A stretch of 25,733 nt of DNA from Alphaproteobacteria bacterium. Its GTDB lineage: Bacteria; Pseudomonadota; Alphaproteobacteria; UBA8366. Position 1 is the stretch's first letter. Each line of letters begins with the position of its first letter. Shown here in pieces: positions 1 to 8,153 of the stretch. The stretch spans positions 1 through 25,733 of the forward strand of contig JAOTYV010000029.1 in NCBI GenBank assembly GCA_029861675.1, given 5' to 3'. The notes under the pieces were generated by a model. It saw only the letters and a list, made by a program, of their open reading frames with translations, was not told where the DNA came from and ran no database searches. A program made the translations under genes and the position numbers.

Positions 1-27
1 CAAGCCCGGCTTTGGCCGTGTATCCTT

Positions 28-60
28 GGGGATACGGCGGGGATACGGCGGGGATACGGC
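28..60. repeat. three perfect tandem copies of an 11-bp unit
   Basis: The unit GGGGATACGGC occurs three times head to tail at 28-38, 39-49 and 50-60 without mismatch. It lies just downstream of the echA stop codon in non-coding sequence at the window edge. It could be a simple slippage repeat or an iteron-like protein-binding array. What lies to its left is not visible. Confidence 0.85.
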
Positions 61-105
61 GACTCGCCCACGGCCGCGACTCGGGATCAAAAATGGCGAA
101 ACGCG

Positions 106-882
106 CTACCGGTTCTTGAAGTCCGGTTTGCGTTTTTCGGCGAAAGCGGCCATCCCTTCCGTCTGATCCTCGGTTGCGAAGAGCGAATGGAACAACCGCC
201 TCTCGAATCGGACGCCTTCGGCCAGGGTGGATTCATAGGCCCGGTTTACCGATTCCTTCGCCATAAAGACCGACGGGCGGGACAATTTGGCGATTTTGGT
301 TGCCGTTTTAAGGGCGTCCTCGATCAGCTCTCCGGCCGCGACGACTCGGCTGACAAGTCCGCTTCGTTCCGCTTCGGCGGCATCCATCATGCGGCCGGTC
401 AAACACATTTCCATCGCTTTCGACTTGCCGACGAACCGGGTGAGCCGTTGGGTGCCGCCCGCGCCCGGAATGACGCCGAGGTTGATCTCCGGCTGGCCGA
501 AATTCGCCGTGTCGGCGGCGATAATGAAATCGCACATCATGGCGAGTTCGCACCCGCCGCCGAGCGCGTAGCCGGCAACCGCGGCGATGATCGGCTTGCG
601 GCATTCGGCGACCCGTTCCCAGCCATCGGTGATAAAGCCGCCGAGATAGCAATCCATGTAAGTCTTGGGCTGCATCTCCTTGATGTCGGCGCCCGCGGCA
701 AAGGCCTTGTCCGATCCGGTCAGCACGATTGCGCCGATATCGTCATCCGCCTCCATCGCATCAAGCGCCTGGCCGAGTTCGTTGATCAGCGGCGTGCACA
801 GCGCGTTGAGCGCCTGCGGCCGGTTCAGGGTAATCAGGCCGACGGGCCCGTGGGTGGCCACAAGAATATGTTCATACGCCAT
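106..882 (-). CDS. enoyl-CoA hydratase (crotonase family)
   Basis: This 258-residue protein has the full length of a bacterial crotonase. The enzyme hydrates trans-2-enoyl-CoA to 3-hydroxyacyl-CoA in cytoplasmic fatty-acid beta-oxidation. The two catalytic glutamates are present: E112 in [11 protein letters not shown] and E132 in the [20 protein letters not shown] segment. The oxyanion-hole segment AAGADI is at 62-67. The C-terminus ends in the usual AFAEKRKP-F motif. The ATG at 882 is preceded by a GGGAAG ribosome-binding site. The gene follows mutM and the small exported protein in the same direction, an arrangement common in alphaproteobacteria. Short-chain enoyl-CoA hydratase is the best call. 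Exact chain-length preference cannot be read from the sequence. Confidence 0.93.
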   Translation of the reverse strand: MAYEHILVATHGPVGLITLNRPQALNALCTPLINELGQALDAMEADDDIGAIVLTGSDKAFAAGADIKEMQPKTYMDCYLGGFITDGWERVAECRKPIIAAVAGYALGGGCELAMMCDFIIAADTANFGQPEINLGVIPGAGGTQRLTRFVGKSKAMEMCLTGRMMDAAEAERSGLVSRVVAAGELIEDALKTATKIAKLSRPSVFMAKESVNRAYESTLAEGVRFERRLFHSLFATEDQTEGMAAFAEKRKPDFKNR

Positions 883-965
883 CAGTTTGGTCTTCCCGTT
901 TGCAGTGGTTCAAGGATGCCGGCGCTGGGCCGGCGCGTATCGCGTCGGACGTTCCTCCGTCGGAA

Positions 966-1376
966 CTAGGGCTTGCGGGCGCCCTTTCTCTTCTTCGCCG
1001 GCGACAAGGTGAAACGCACCGTCAGCGCGCCGTCCTTGCCCTTGTAATTGAGCGTCAGCACTTCACCTTCGCGGTGATAGCGCCCCTTGCCGGCCCTGGT
1101 CCAGCCGAGCTGCGGCAGGGTGCGGCGATAAAATCGCGCGACTCGGGCGCGCGTCACGCCACCGGCGGCATAGCCCTCGACGATGCGCCCGGACGGGGTG
1201 TCGAAAACCACGCCGGCGTCCTTCGCCACGGACAGACCCCGCATCACCGGCAGGTCGCCGAAGCCCTCGAGAAAGGGTTCCGCCGCGGCCGCCCGGCCGG
1301 ACGTCATGCCGGTCCCGGCGCCGCTTATGAGCAGCGCGCCAAGGACCAGTGCGGCTAGCGTTGGTCGGTGTCTCAT
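966..1376 (-). CDS. small exported protein of unknown function downstream of mutM
   Basis: I place the start at the ATG at 1376, which gives 136 residues. A longer in-frame extension would run deep into mutM and has shadow-like composition. The N-terminus (MRHRPTLAALVLGALLISGAG) is a clear Sec-type signal peptide, with likely cleavage after an AAA region near residue 32. The mature part is basic and ends in a Lys/Arg-rich tail (PAKKRKGARKP). I do not recognise a named family with certainty. The mature sequence (ARFYRRTLPQLGW, then YHREGEVLTLNY) resembles small periplasmic alpha/beta domains. The gene begins 16 bp after the mutM stop and precedes echA, so co-transcription with both is likely. 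Confidence 0.75.
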   Translation of the reverse strand: MRHRPTLAALVLGALLISGAGTGMTSGRAAAAEPFLEGFGDLPVMRGLSVAKDAGVVFDTPSGRIVEGYAAGGVTRARVARFYRRTLPQLGWTRAGKGRYHREGEVLTLNYKGKDGALTVRFTLSPAKKRKGARKP

Positions 1377-1392
1377 GCCCCGCCCACTGTGC

Positions 1393-2247
1393 TCACCTCT
1401 GATGTTTTCCGCAATAAAAAGTGGATCGGCCGCTTTGCGCGACCCGCCGGATGATCCCGTCGCAGGCGCGATTGGCGCCGCCCGGCTCCGCGCCGAAGGC
1501 ACAGGCCTCGCCTTCGCGGCCATAGACCCGCCATTGATGTTGGAAATAGCCGAGCTCGCCATCGGCCTGGACATAGTCGCGCAGGCTGGAGCCGCCGGCC
1601 GCGATCGCATCGGCGAGCACCTCCTTGATCGCCTTGACCAGCCGCTCGGACCGCTGGCCCGCGATGGTGTGGGCGCTGCGCCGCGGCGATAGCGCGGCCC
1701 GGAACAGCGCTTCGCAGACGTAGATGTTGCCGAGACCCGCGACCGTCTTCTGATCGAGCAGCGCCGCCTTCAAGGGGGTGCGCCGGCCGGCCAGCGCGGC
1801 GCGCAGGCTGGCGGCGGAGAAGTCGTCGGAGAGCGGTTCCGGCCCGAGGGTCCGCAGCATCCTGTGGTCCGCCAGCGCCGCCGTCGAGGTCAAGTCGACC
1901 ATGCCGAATCGGCGCGGGTCGCAGAACCGGATGGTCCAACCGTCATCGGTGACGAATTCCACATGGTCGTGCGGCCCCGCCGGCGGCGGCGATCCTTCAT
2001 GCAGCGTCATCCGTCCCGACATGCCGAGATGGACGATCAAAACCGAGTCGTCGTCCATCGTCGCCAGCAGGAACTTGGCGCGGCGGTCCATCGTCACGAT
2101 GCGGCGGCCCCGCAACCGCTCAACAAAACTGTCGGGAATCGGAAAGCGCAGGTCGGGCCGCCTTTGTATGACGTCCTTCAGGATACGGCCTTCCAACCGC
2201 GGCCGCAGGCCCCGGCAAACCGTTTCGACTTCTGGCAGCTCCGGCAT
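1393..2247 (-). CDS. mutM: formamidopyrimidine-DNA glycosylase (Fpg/MutM)
   Basis: The product is a 284-residue bifunctional glycosylase/AP lyase that removes 8-oxoguanine and formamidopyrimidines from DNA. The N-terminus is the invariant PELPEVETV: after Met removal the proline is the Schiff-base nucleophile and the next residue is the catalytic Glu. The conserved Lys is in [15 protein letters not shown] is present, and the C-terminal GRSTFYC loop carries the conserved Arg. The zinc finger is unusual. The candidate ligands are C249, C262, C279 and H282, so the first pair is spaced by 12 residues and the last Cys is replaced by His. The gene is divergent from ubiE across only 47 bp. Identification is secure; only zinc-site integrity is open. 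Confidence 0.96.
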   Translation of the reverse strand: MPELPEVETVCRGLRPRLEGRILKDVIQRRPDLRFPIPDSFVERLRGRRIVTMDRRAKFLLATMDDDSVLIVHLGMSGRMTLHEGSPPPAGPHDHVEFVTDDGWTIRFCDPRRFGMVDLTSTAALADHRMLRTLGPEPLSDDFSAASLRAALAGRRTPLKAALLDQKTVAGLGNIYVCEALFRAALSPRRSAHTIAGQRSERLVKAIKEVLADAIAAGGSSLRDYVQADGELGYFQHQWRVYGREGEACAFGAEPGGANRACDGIIRRVAQSGRSTFYCGKHQR

Positions 2248-2294
2248 CGCGCCTCTTCTAGCAAACCCGCGACGGCTGCGCTATCGTCGCCGCC

Positions 2295-3089
2295 ATGGTG
2301 GATACACACGCACCGGGTGGCGCGCCCGACAAACCGGCCGACGGACCATCCGATCAAGATGAAGCCGATTTCGGATTCCGGGCGGTGCCGGCCGCCGATA
2401 AGTCCGGCTTGGTGCGCGGTGTCTTTGACAGCGTCGCCGGCCGGTACGACCTGATGAACGACCTGATGTCCGGCGGCGTGCACCGGCTCTGGAAGGCGGC
2501 GCTGATCGACTGGCTGCGGCCGCGCCCGGGAATGCACCTGATCGACGTGGCGGGCGGTACCGGCGACGTGGCCTTCCGCTTCCGCGCCGCGTCGGGCGGC
2601 CGCGTCACGGTGTGCGACATCAATGTCTCGATGGTCCGGGTCGGCCGGGACCGCGCGATCGACCGCGGTCTGCCCTGCGATATCGACTGGGTGGTCGGCG
2701 ACGCGGAGGCGCTGCCGCTCGCCGATGCGACCGCCGACGCCTACACGATCGCCTTCGGCTTGCGCAATGTGACGCAGATCGACCGGGCGCTGGCGGAAGC
2801 GCGGCGGGTGCTCAAACCGGGCGGCCGTTTCCTGTGCCTGGAGTTCAGCCATGTCTCGCTGCCCTGGTTGCAGTCGCTGTACGACCGCTATTCGTTTTCC
2901 GTTCTGCCGGCGCTCGGCGCGATGGTCGCCGGCGATGAGGATGCCTACCGGTATCTCGCGGAAAGCATCCGCCGTTTTCCGACCCAGGACGATCTGCTCG
3001 ACCGGATCGGCGCGGCCGGGCTGGAGCGCGGGTGCTACCGCAATCTGAGCGGCGGCATCGCGGCCCTGCATTCGGCCTGGCGGGTCTGA
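2295..3089 (+). CDS. ubiE: ubiquinone/menaquinone biosynthesis C-methyltransferase UbiE
   Basis: This 264-residue SAM-dependent methyltransferase performs the C-methylation step of ubiquinone biosynthesis. Family signatures are visible in order: the [17 protein letters not shown] segment (51-67), the SAM motif [10 protein letters not shown] (83-91), the acidic turn CDIN (107-110), FGLRNVT (154-160), and the C-terminal [12 protein letters not shown] and [14 protein letters not shown] segments. An N-terminal extension of about 30 residues rich in Asp and Pro is typical of alphaproteobacterial homologues. No clear Shine-Dalgarno precedes the ATG at 2295. ubiB starts 19 bp downstream, so the two probably form one ubiquinone operon. 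Confidence 0.96.
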   Translation: MVDTHAPGGAPDKPADGPSDQDEADFGFRAVPAADKSGLVRGVFDSVAGRYDLMNDLMSGGVHRLWKAALIDWLRPRPGMHLIDVAGGTGDVAFRFRAASGGRVTVCDINVSMVRVGRDRAIDRGLPCDIDWVVGDAEALPLADATADAYTIAFGLRNVTQIDRALAEARRVLKPGGRFLCLEFSHVSLPWLQSLYDRYSFSVLPALGAMVAGDEDAYRYLAESIRRFPTQDDLLDRIGAAGLERGCYRNLSGGIAALHSAWRV

Positions 3090-3108
3090 GGCGGCGCGGC
3101 CGCACGGT

Positions 3109-4647
3109 ATGTTGTCAGAGTTCAAGAACCTTTTCCGGTTGTGGCGCATCGCGCGCATCCTGGCCCGGCACGCGGCGCTGTTTCCGCTTGAGGAAGCGGG
3201 CGTGGCGCCGGTCCTGGTGGTTTGGCTCAAGCGGCTCCTGCCGGCGCGAAAGGCGACCGGTCGCCCGGGTGAGCGGCTTGCCGCCGCGTTGATCGCGCTC
3301 GGCCCCAGTTTCATCAAGCTCGGTCAGTCGCTCGCCGTGCGCTCAGACTTGATCGGCGAAGAAATCGCCGACGACCTGGCCGCGTTACAGGCCCGCATGC
3401 CGCCCTTCCCGGGGGCGCAGGCTATCGAGACGGTCGAGGACGGCCTGGGGGCGCCGATCGATACCCTGTTCAGCGAATTCGAGACCGAGCCGGTCGCCGC
3501 CGCCTCGATCGCGCAGGTGCATTTCGCACGCACCATCGAGGGCGAGGCGGTCGCGGTGAAGGTGCTGCGGCCCGGGATAGAAGAGCGCTTTCAGGAAGAT
3601 CTGGCATTGTTCTACTGGCTGGCGCGCCGCATCGAGACGGTCCAGCCGAAGCTGCGCCGCTTCCAGCCGGTGGCGGTCGTACAAACCTTCGCCGAGACCG
3701 TGGCCAATGAACTCGATCTGCGCATGGAAGCCGCTGCGGCGGCCGAATTCGCCGCCCAATCGCGGGACGAGCCACTGTTCCACGTGCCGCGGGTCGACTG
3801 GACGCGCACCTCCCGCCGGGTGCTGACCCTGGAACGGGTCGAGGGCATTCCGCTCGGTGACAGCGCGCGCATCAAGGATGCCGGGCTGGATACGCAGGAT
3901 TTGCTGGCGCGGTCGGCCGCGTCCTTTTTCCATCAGGCGTTCGAGCATGGCTTCTTCCATGCGGACATGCATCCGGGCAACATGTTTGTCGGCGAGGACG
4001 GCAGCCTGCTGCCGGTGGATTTCGGCATCATGGGTCGATTGGACCGGAAGACGCGCCATTATCTGGCCGACATGCTGATCGGATTCCTCGATGGCGACTA
4101 CCGGCGGGTGGCCGACGTGCATTTCGAGGCCGGCTACGTACCCGGTACCCAGTCGCGCGAAGCCTTCGCCCAGGCGTGCCGCGCCATCGGCGAACCGATC
4201 CACGGCCGGCCGATGAACGAGATATCGCTGGCCCGGCTGCTGGCCCAGCTTTTCGAGGTAACCGAGCGGTTCCAGATGGAAACCCAGCCGCAACTGCTCT
4301 TGTTGCAAAAGACCATGCTGGTCTCCGAAGGCGTGGGCCGCCGGCTCGATCCCGACACCAATATGTGGCTGCTCGCCCGGCCGTTGATCGAAGAGTGGAT
4401 GCGCGCCAACCGCGGGCCCGAGGCCCGGTTGCGCGAGGCGGCGACGGAACTCGCCGATCTCGCCCGCCGGCTGCCGGCGCTGTCGTCCCTGGTGGATCGG
4501 CTGTCCGAAACGGTGACGGCCGACGGCCTCCGGCTCCATCCCGACACGGTCGAAGGGTTGAAGGGCTCAGGCGAAGGCGGCGGCGGGCGGGTCTGGCTGC
4601 TGCTGACGGCGGCGGCGCTCGGTCTGATCATCGGGCTTTTCATATGA
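3109..4647 (+). CDS. ubiB: UbiB family atypical kinase/ATPase for ubiquinone biosynthesis
   Basis: The 512-residue protein belongs to the ABC1/UbiB/ADCK kinase-like family, needed for ubiquinone production at the inner membrane. The family-defining KxGQ motif is KLGQ at 70-73. The alanine-rich nucleotide loop is AAASIAQVH (130-138) and the ATP-binding Lys is in AVKVLRPG (K151). The catalytic-loop equivalent is HADMHPGN (284-291) and the metal-binding motif is DFG (304-306). The C-terminus has one clear hydrophobic segment (WLLLTAAALGLIIGLFI), which would anchor the protein. It lies 19 bp after ubiE, consistent with an operon. The inverted repeat just downstream may end or modulate the transcript. 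Confidence 0.95.
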   Translation: MLSEFKNLFRLWRIARILARHAALFPLEEAGVAPVLVVWLKRLLPARKATGRPGERLAAALIALGPSFIKLGQSLAVRSDLIGEEIADDLAALQARMPPFPGAQAIETVEDGLGAPIDTLFSEFETEPVAAASIAQVHFARTIEGEAVAVKVLRPGIEERFQEDLALFYWLARRIETVQPKLRRFQPVAVVQTFAETVANELDLRMEAAAAAEFAAQSRDEPLFHVPRVDWTRTSRRVLTLERVEGIPLGDSARIKDAGLDTQDLLARSAASFFHQAFEHGFFHADMHPGNMFVGEDGSLLPVDFGIMGRLDRKTRHYLADMLIGFLDGDYRRVADVHFEAGYVPGTQSREAFAQACRAIGEPIHGRPMNEISLARLLAQLFEVTERFQMETQPQLLLLQKTMLVSEGVGRRLDPDTNMWLLARPLIEEWMRANRGPEARLREAATELADLARRLPALSSLVDRLSETVTADGLRLHPDTVEGLKGSGEGGGGRVWLLLTAAALGLIIGLFI

Positions 4648-4671
4648 CCGGTCCATGACCGCACCTGGCTC

Positions 4672-4745
4672 TTAACCCGCACTTCTCAAACTGTCCGTGG
4701 CCTGCGCGGCGCCGTCGCCCCGACAGTTTGAGAAGTGCGGGTTAA
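4672..4745. repeat. perfect 24-bp inverted repeat with TTAA ends; probable MITE or IS-end relic
   Basis: The arms at 4672-4695 and 4722-4745 are perfect reverse complements separated by 26 bp. Each arm has TTAA on the outside. That gives 20-bp terminal inverted repeats (CCCGCACTTCTCAAACTGTC and its complement) enclosing 26 bp, with a possible TTAA target duplication at both sides. The complementarity stops exactly at the TTAA. It lies between ubiB and coaBC. It could also act as a stem-loop at the end of ubiB, but there is no T-tract. No transposase is present. Confidence 0.75.
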
Positions 4746-4883
4746 CGGCGGCTTTACGTTGCTCCGCTAGAGTTTCCCGTGCAGTTCCCGGTCGGCGGCC
4801 CGGCGGACAAGCCTTGCGACCGGCGGTAGGGCGCACTAGGTTCAGTATTACAGTTTGCAGATGTAAAAAGCGGGAAACGCGGT

Positions 4884-6143
4884 TTGTTAAAAGGGAAGCG
4901 CATTCTTTTGATCGTTTGCGGCGGCATCGCGGCCTTCAAATGCCTCGATCTGATCCGCCGGCTGCGCGAGCGGGGCGCCGCGGTGCGCTGCATCCTGACC
5001 GAAGGCGGCAGCCAGTTCGTGACGCCGCTATCGCTGGCCGCGCTCTCGGAGGACAAGGTCTACAGCGATATCTTCTCGCTCACCGACGAATCGGAAATGG
5101 GCCATATCAACCTGTCGCGCGAGGCGGATCTGCTGGTCGTGGCGCCGGCGACGGCGGACATGCTGGCCAAGATGGCCATGGGCATCGCCGGCGATCTGGC
5201 GACCACCGCGCTGTTGGCGACCGACAAGCCGGTGATGACGGTGCCGGCAATGAACGTGCGCATGTGGGAGCACGCGGCGACCCAGGCAAATATCGCCACG
5301 CTCGATGGGCGCGGCGTGCTGCGGGTCGGTCCGGTCGAAGGCGACATGGCCTGCGGCGAGTATGGCGAGGGACGCATGGCCGATGTGCCGGAAATCCTCA
5401 CCGCTGTCGAAGATTTTTTCGCTGCCGGGTCGCAAACCGGATCGCACGCACGTCCCCTGGCGGGCCAGCGGGCGCTGGTGACCAGCGGCCCGACGCGGGA
5501 GCCGATCGATCCGGTGCGCTTCATCGCCAATCATTCATCGGGCAAGCAGGGCCACGCCATCGCCGGCGCCCTGGCCCGGCTCGGCGCGGAAACGACCCTG
5601 GTGACCGGGCCCGTCTCGCTGCCCGATCCGCCGGGACTGTCGGTGGTGCATATCGAGACCGCGCGCGAGATGCTGGCGGCGTGTAAATCGGCGCTGCCGG
5701 TCGATGTCGCGGTGTGCGCGGCGGCGGTGGCCGACTGGCGGGTCAAGAAATCGGCCGCGCAGAAAATGAAGAAGAACGGCGGCAAGCCGCTTCCGCTCGA
5801 ATTGACCGAGAACCCGGATATCCTGCGCACACTGTCGCAGGCGTCGGGTAACCGGCGTCCCAAACTGGTCGTGGGCTTTGCCGCCGAAACCGAGAACGTG
5901 GTCGAAAACGCCAAGAAGAAACGCCTCCGCAAGGGCTGCGACTGGTTGCTGGCGAACGACGTGTCGCCGGCCCAGGGCACGTTCGGCGGCGATTCGAACA
6001 CGTTGCATCTGGTCGATGCGTCCGGTGTCGAGGCCTGGCCGACGATGAGCAAGACGGCGGCCGCCGAGCGCCTGGCGCGCGCCGTCGCCGACCATTTCGC
6101 CGCATCGCTTGACGACGGGCCGGGAGCCGCGGCCGACTCATGA
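4884..6143 (+). CDS. coaBC: bifunctional phosphopantothenoylcysteine decarboxylase / phosphopantothenate-cysteine ligase
   Basis: The 419-residue protein carries out two successive steps of coenzyme A synthesis: CTP-dependent ligation of cysteine to 4'-phosphopantothenate, and FMN-dependent decarboxylation. The N-terminal CoaC flavoprotein half has the active-site His74 ([11 protein letters not shown]), the PAMN motif (121-124) and Cys157 in [10 protein letters not shown]. The C-terminal CoaB half has [20 protein letters not shown] and the KMKK motif. The start appears to be TTG at 4884: no ATG or GTG lies in frame nearby upstream, and LKGKRILL aligns with the normal N-terminus of the family. 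The stop overlaps the dut start by 4 bp (ATGA), indicating translational coupling. Confidence 0.95.
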   Translation: MLKGKRILLIVCGGIAAFKCLDLIRRLRERGAAVRCILTEGGSQFVTPLSLAALSEDKVYSDIFSLTDESEMGHINLSREADLLVVAPATADMLAKMAMGIAGDLATTALLATDKPVMTVPAMNVRMWEHAATQANIATLDGRGVLRVGPVEGDMACGEYGEGRMADVPEILTAVEDFFAAGSQTGSHARPLAGQRALVTSGPTREPIDPVRFIANHSSGKQGHAIAGALARLGAETTLVTGPVSLPDPPGLSVVHIETAREMLAACKSALPVDVAVCAAAVADWRVKKSAAQKMKKNGGKPLPLELTENPDILRTLSQASGNRRPKLVVGFAAETENVVENAKKKRLRKGCDWLLANDVSPAQGTFGGDSNTLHLVDASGVEAWPTMSKTAAAERLARAVADHFAASLDDGPGAAADS

Positions 6144-6604
6144 AACCCGTCAGCGTCGCCGTTACCCGGCTGCCCCATGGCGCCGATCTTCCCCTGCCCC
6201 GTTACGAGACCGCCGACAGCGCCGGGCTCGACCTGTTGGCCGCATTGGGCGAGGACGTCACCCTGCCGCCGGGCGGCCGGGCGCTGATCCCGTCGGGCCT
6301 GTCAATCGCGCTGCCTGCCGGGTATGAGGCGCAGGTGCGGCCGCGGTCCGGGTTGGCGTTGAGCGACGGCGTGACCGTGCTGAACAGCCCGGGCACGGTC
6401 GATGCGGATTACCGCGGTGAGGTTGGCGTCATCCTGATCAATCACGGGTCGGACGACTTCACCGTCACCCGCGGTATGCGCATCGCGCAGATGGTCGTGG
6501 CGCCGGTGACCCGCCTGGAATGGGACGTCGTCGAGTCGCTGCCGGAGACGGCGCGCGGCGCCGGCGGGTTTGGGTCCACGGGGACCGGCGGAAACGATCA
6601 ATGA
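6140..6604 (+). CDS. dut: deoxyuridine 5'-triphosphate nucleotidohydrolase (dUTPase)
   Basis: The 154-residue protein is a trimeric-type dUTPase that hydrolyses dUTP to dUMP and pyrophosphate, keeping uracil out of DNA and supplying dTMP synthesis. All five family motifs are present in order: AGLDL, PRSGLA, the [17 protein letters not shown] segment carrying the catalytic Asp, [10 protein letters not shown], and the C-terminal P-loop-like [10 protein letters not shown]. It overlaps coaBC by ATGA at its start, and overlaps the Rrf2 gene by another ATGA at its end. The three genes are therefore likely translated from one message. Confidence 0.97.
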   Translation: MKPVSVAVTRLPHGADLPLPRYETADSAGLDLLAALGEDVTLPPGGRALIPSGLSIALPAGYEAQVRPRSGLALSDGVTVLNSPGTVDADYRGEVGVILINHGSDDFTVTRGMRIAQMVVAPVTRLEWDVVESLPETARGAGGFGSTGTGGNDQ

Positions 6605-7050
6605 TGCGCCTGACCCGCAAGCTCCGCTTCGCCATCGAGGCGGTGCTCGACATCGCCTACAACGCATCCGACGTGCCGGTGCAGAGCAAGGAAATCGCCG
6701 AACGCCAGGGCATTCCCCGCCGCTATCTCGAGCAGGTGCTGCAGCATCTTGTCCGCGCCGATATCCTGCGCGGCGTCCGCGGCCCGCGCGGCGGCTATCG
6801 GTTGGCGCGCGAACGCCGGCGTATCGCGCTGGCGGAGATCGTCCGCATTGTCTCCGAGATCGAACAAAACGACGCGGACGAAGATGCAGGCTCGCCGCTC
6901 GGCCAGGCGGTGCTGGAGCCGATCTGGTCGGAGCTTCAGGCGGCCGCCTTGGTGCGGCTCGAGAAGATCAGTATCGAGGATCTGTGCCGCAAGGCTCGCG
7001 AATCGGGCGTCGAAAGCGGCCGGGATACTCAGGTCGATTTCGCCATCTGA
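6601..7050 (+). CDS. Rrf2 family transcriptional regulator (CymR-like, no Fe-S cysteines)
   Basis: I start the gene at the ATG at 6601, which overlaps the dut stop. The protein has 149 residues and begins [20 protein letters not shown], the standard Rrf2 opening. The winged helix-turn-helix is clear: [19 protein letters not shown], then the wing segment [13 protein letters not shown]. Only one Cys is present (in LCRKARE), so the three-Cys cluster of IscR, NsrR or RirA cannot form. That places it closer to CymR-type regulators of cysteine metabolism. A cysteine synthase operon lies about 6 kb downstream, on the far side of an unrelated gene block. The regulatory target is inferred, not shown. 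Confidence 0.88.
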   Translation: MMRLTRKLRFAIEAVLDIAYNASDVPVQSKEIAERQGIPRRYLEQVLQHLVRADILRGVRGPRGGYRLARERRRIALAEIVRIVSEIEQNDADEDAGSPLGQAVLEPIWSELQAAALVRLEKISIEDLCRKARESGVESGRDTQVDFAI

Positions 7051-7064
7051 TCCGGAGTCAATCG

Positions 7065-7955
7065 TCAGTCGGTCGCCGGCGGGTCGGCGCAGACCTGCTC
7101 ATACGAATAGCGCTCGTTCAGCAGGCCGTTGAATTCGTAGACGTCCAAGGTGACCTCATAGGCCGGCCGCGTGATTTCCACATGCGGTGTCCAGCAACCA
7201 AGCTGCTGATAGGTTGCGATGCAATCGGCCAGCACCGTTTCCTCGATATTGGGAAAATACGGCTTCTCCGCCTTCGCGATCTCGGCGGCCGGCGCTTCGT
7301 TCATATAGGCGCGGGTTTTCCTGTAGGCGCGCACGAAGGCTTTCGCCATATCCGTTTCGAGCCAGTCGCGTGTCGCCGCAAGGCTGGAGAATCCGCACGG
7401 TCCGATCTGCGGTCCGACCTGGGCCACGATGTGTCCGACGCTGTCGGCTTCCAGTTGCTGCGGGAACGGGCCCTGCTGCTGGACATACTGTCCTTGGCCG
7501 TCGCGAAATGCCGTGTCGATATCCGCCGCCCCGCCCGGCGTGATGGGGTTGATCTTGCCATAATCGATGCCGGCCTTGTGGCAGGCGAATTTGAACATGT
7601 CGAGCGGCTGGCCGCCGCCGAACATAACGACGTCGGCGCCTTCGAGCTGGTTCCAGGAGAACGCGGGATCAGCCGCGCGGCCGGTTAGAAAGAAGCCGTC
7701 CATCTCGTTGACCTGGGCGAAATGGACACCGACCGGCGTTTCGCCTTTGTTCAGCGATGTGAAGCCCTGGCTGAGCGCCGATTGAACCACATGCGCGGAC
7801 CCGTCGGCCAAGGCGGCGAGCGCGGAAACGCCAGGCTGTGCAACGGACCAATCCGGTTCGAGCCCTTCTGCCTTGAGGAACCCGCCGGACATGGTCGAAA
7901 TGAGCGGCGAATAAAATGCGGAAAATAAAGTGAACTGAATGTTGATTTTGGTCAC
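7065..7955 (-). CDS. NMT1/THI5-like solute-binding protein without signal peptide
   Basis: The 296-residue protein has the fold signature of SsuA/THI5-type ABC transporter binding proteins: an early AFYSPLI segment, VSALAALADGSAHVVQSA, and a QPLDMFKFACHKAGID region linking the two lobes. The GTG start at 7955 is supported by an AAAGG ribosome-binding site 8 bp upstream and an in-frame stop six codons upstream. The mature-like sequence therefore begins directly, with no signal peptide. No permease or ATPase gene is adjacent. It could bind a pyrimidine, sulfonate or aromatic-like ligand, but the ligand cannot be told. It follows the GalD-like gene on the same strand at a distance of 198 bp. Confidence 0.78.
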   Translation of the reverse strand: MTKINIQFTLFSAFYSPLISTMSGGFLKAEGLEPDWSVAQPGVSALAALADGSAHVVQSALSQGFTSLNKGETPVGVHFAQVNEMDGFFLTGRAADPAFSWNQLEGADVVMFGGGQPLDMFKFACHKAGIDYGKINPITPGGAADIDTAFRDGQGQYVQQQGPFPQQLEADSVGHIVAQVGPQIGPCGFSSLAATRDWLETDMAKAFVRAYRKTRAYMNEAPAAEIAKAEKPYFPNIEETVLADCIATYQQLGCWTPHVEITRPAYEVTLDVYEFNGLLNERYSYEQVCADPPATD

Positions 7956-8126
7956 GTCGGTATGCCTTTGCTACTGCTGCCAAGACGGCCATCGGTTCAG
8001 GGAAGACCCCGGCGCCGCAATGCGGCACGGACCCGATCAGGAGAGGCAGGCCCGCGCAGAGTGTCGCAGATAGGCTGGCAATTCGAAAGGCCGGCGTATC
8101 CGGTGTCGGCCGCGCCGCGTCGATCG

Positions 8127-8146
8127 CCGAACCGGGGGCCGTTCGG
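8127..8146 (-). terminator. weak hairpin after the GalD-like gene
   Basis: A 6-bp stem (CCGAAC / GTTCGG) with an 8-nt GC loop lies about 10 nt downstream of the GalD-like stop codon on the transcribed strand. There is no U-run, so it is at best a weak or Rho-assisted end, or a processing site before the solute-binding protein gene. Confidence 0.25.
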
Positions 8147-8153
8147 GGAATTT

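Noticed and set aside
951..966. GTTCC-TCCGTC-GGAAC hairpin near the end of the small exported protein gene
   Set aside because: The stem is only 5 bp and overlaps the stop codon, with no T-run, so it is too weak to call a terminator.
187..969. Long open frame on the plus strand opposite echA
   Set aside because: It is the antisense shadow of a secure crotonase gene, has Arg/Gly-rich composition and matches no family I recognise.
2178..3317. 379-codon frame on the minus strand across ubiE and into ubiB
   Set aside because: Both ubiE and ubiB are certain on the other strand; the frame is a high-GC artefact.
3385..4539. 384-codon frame on the minus strand within ubiB
   Set aside because: It lies wholly inside a gene with all UbiB motifs and has shadow composition rich in Arg, Gln and His.
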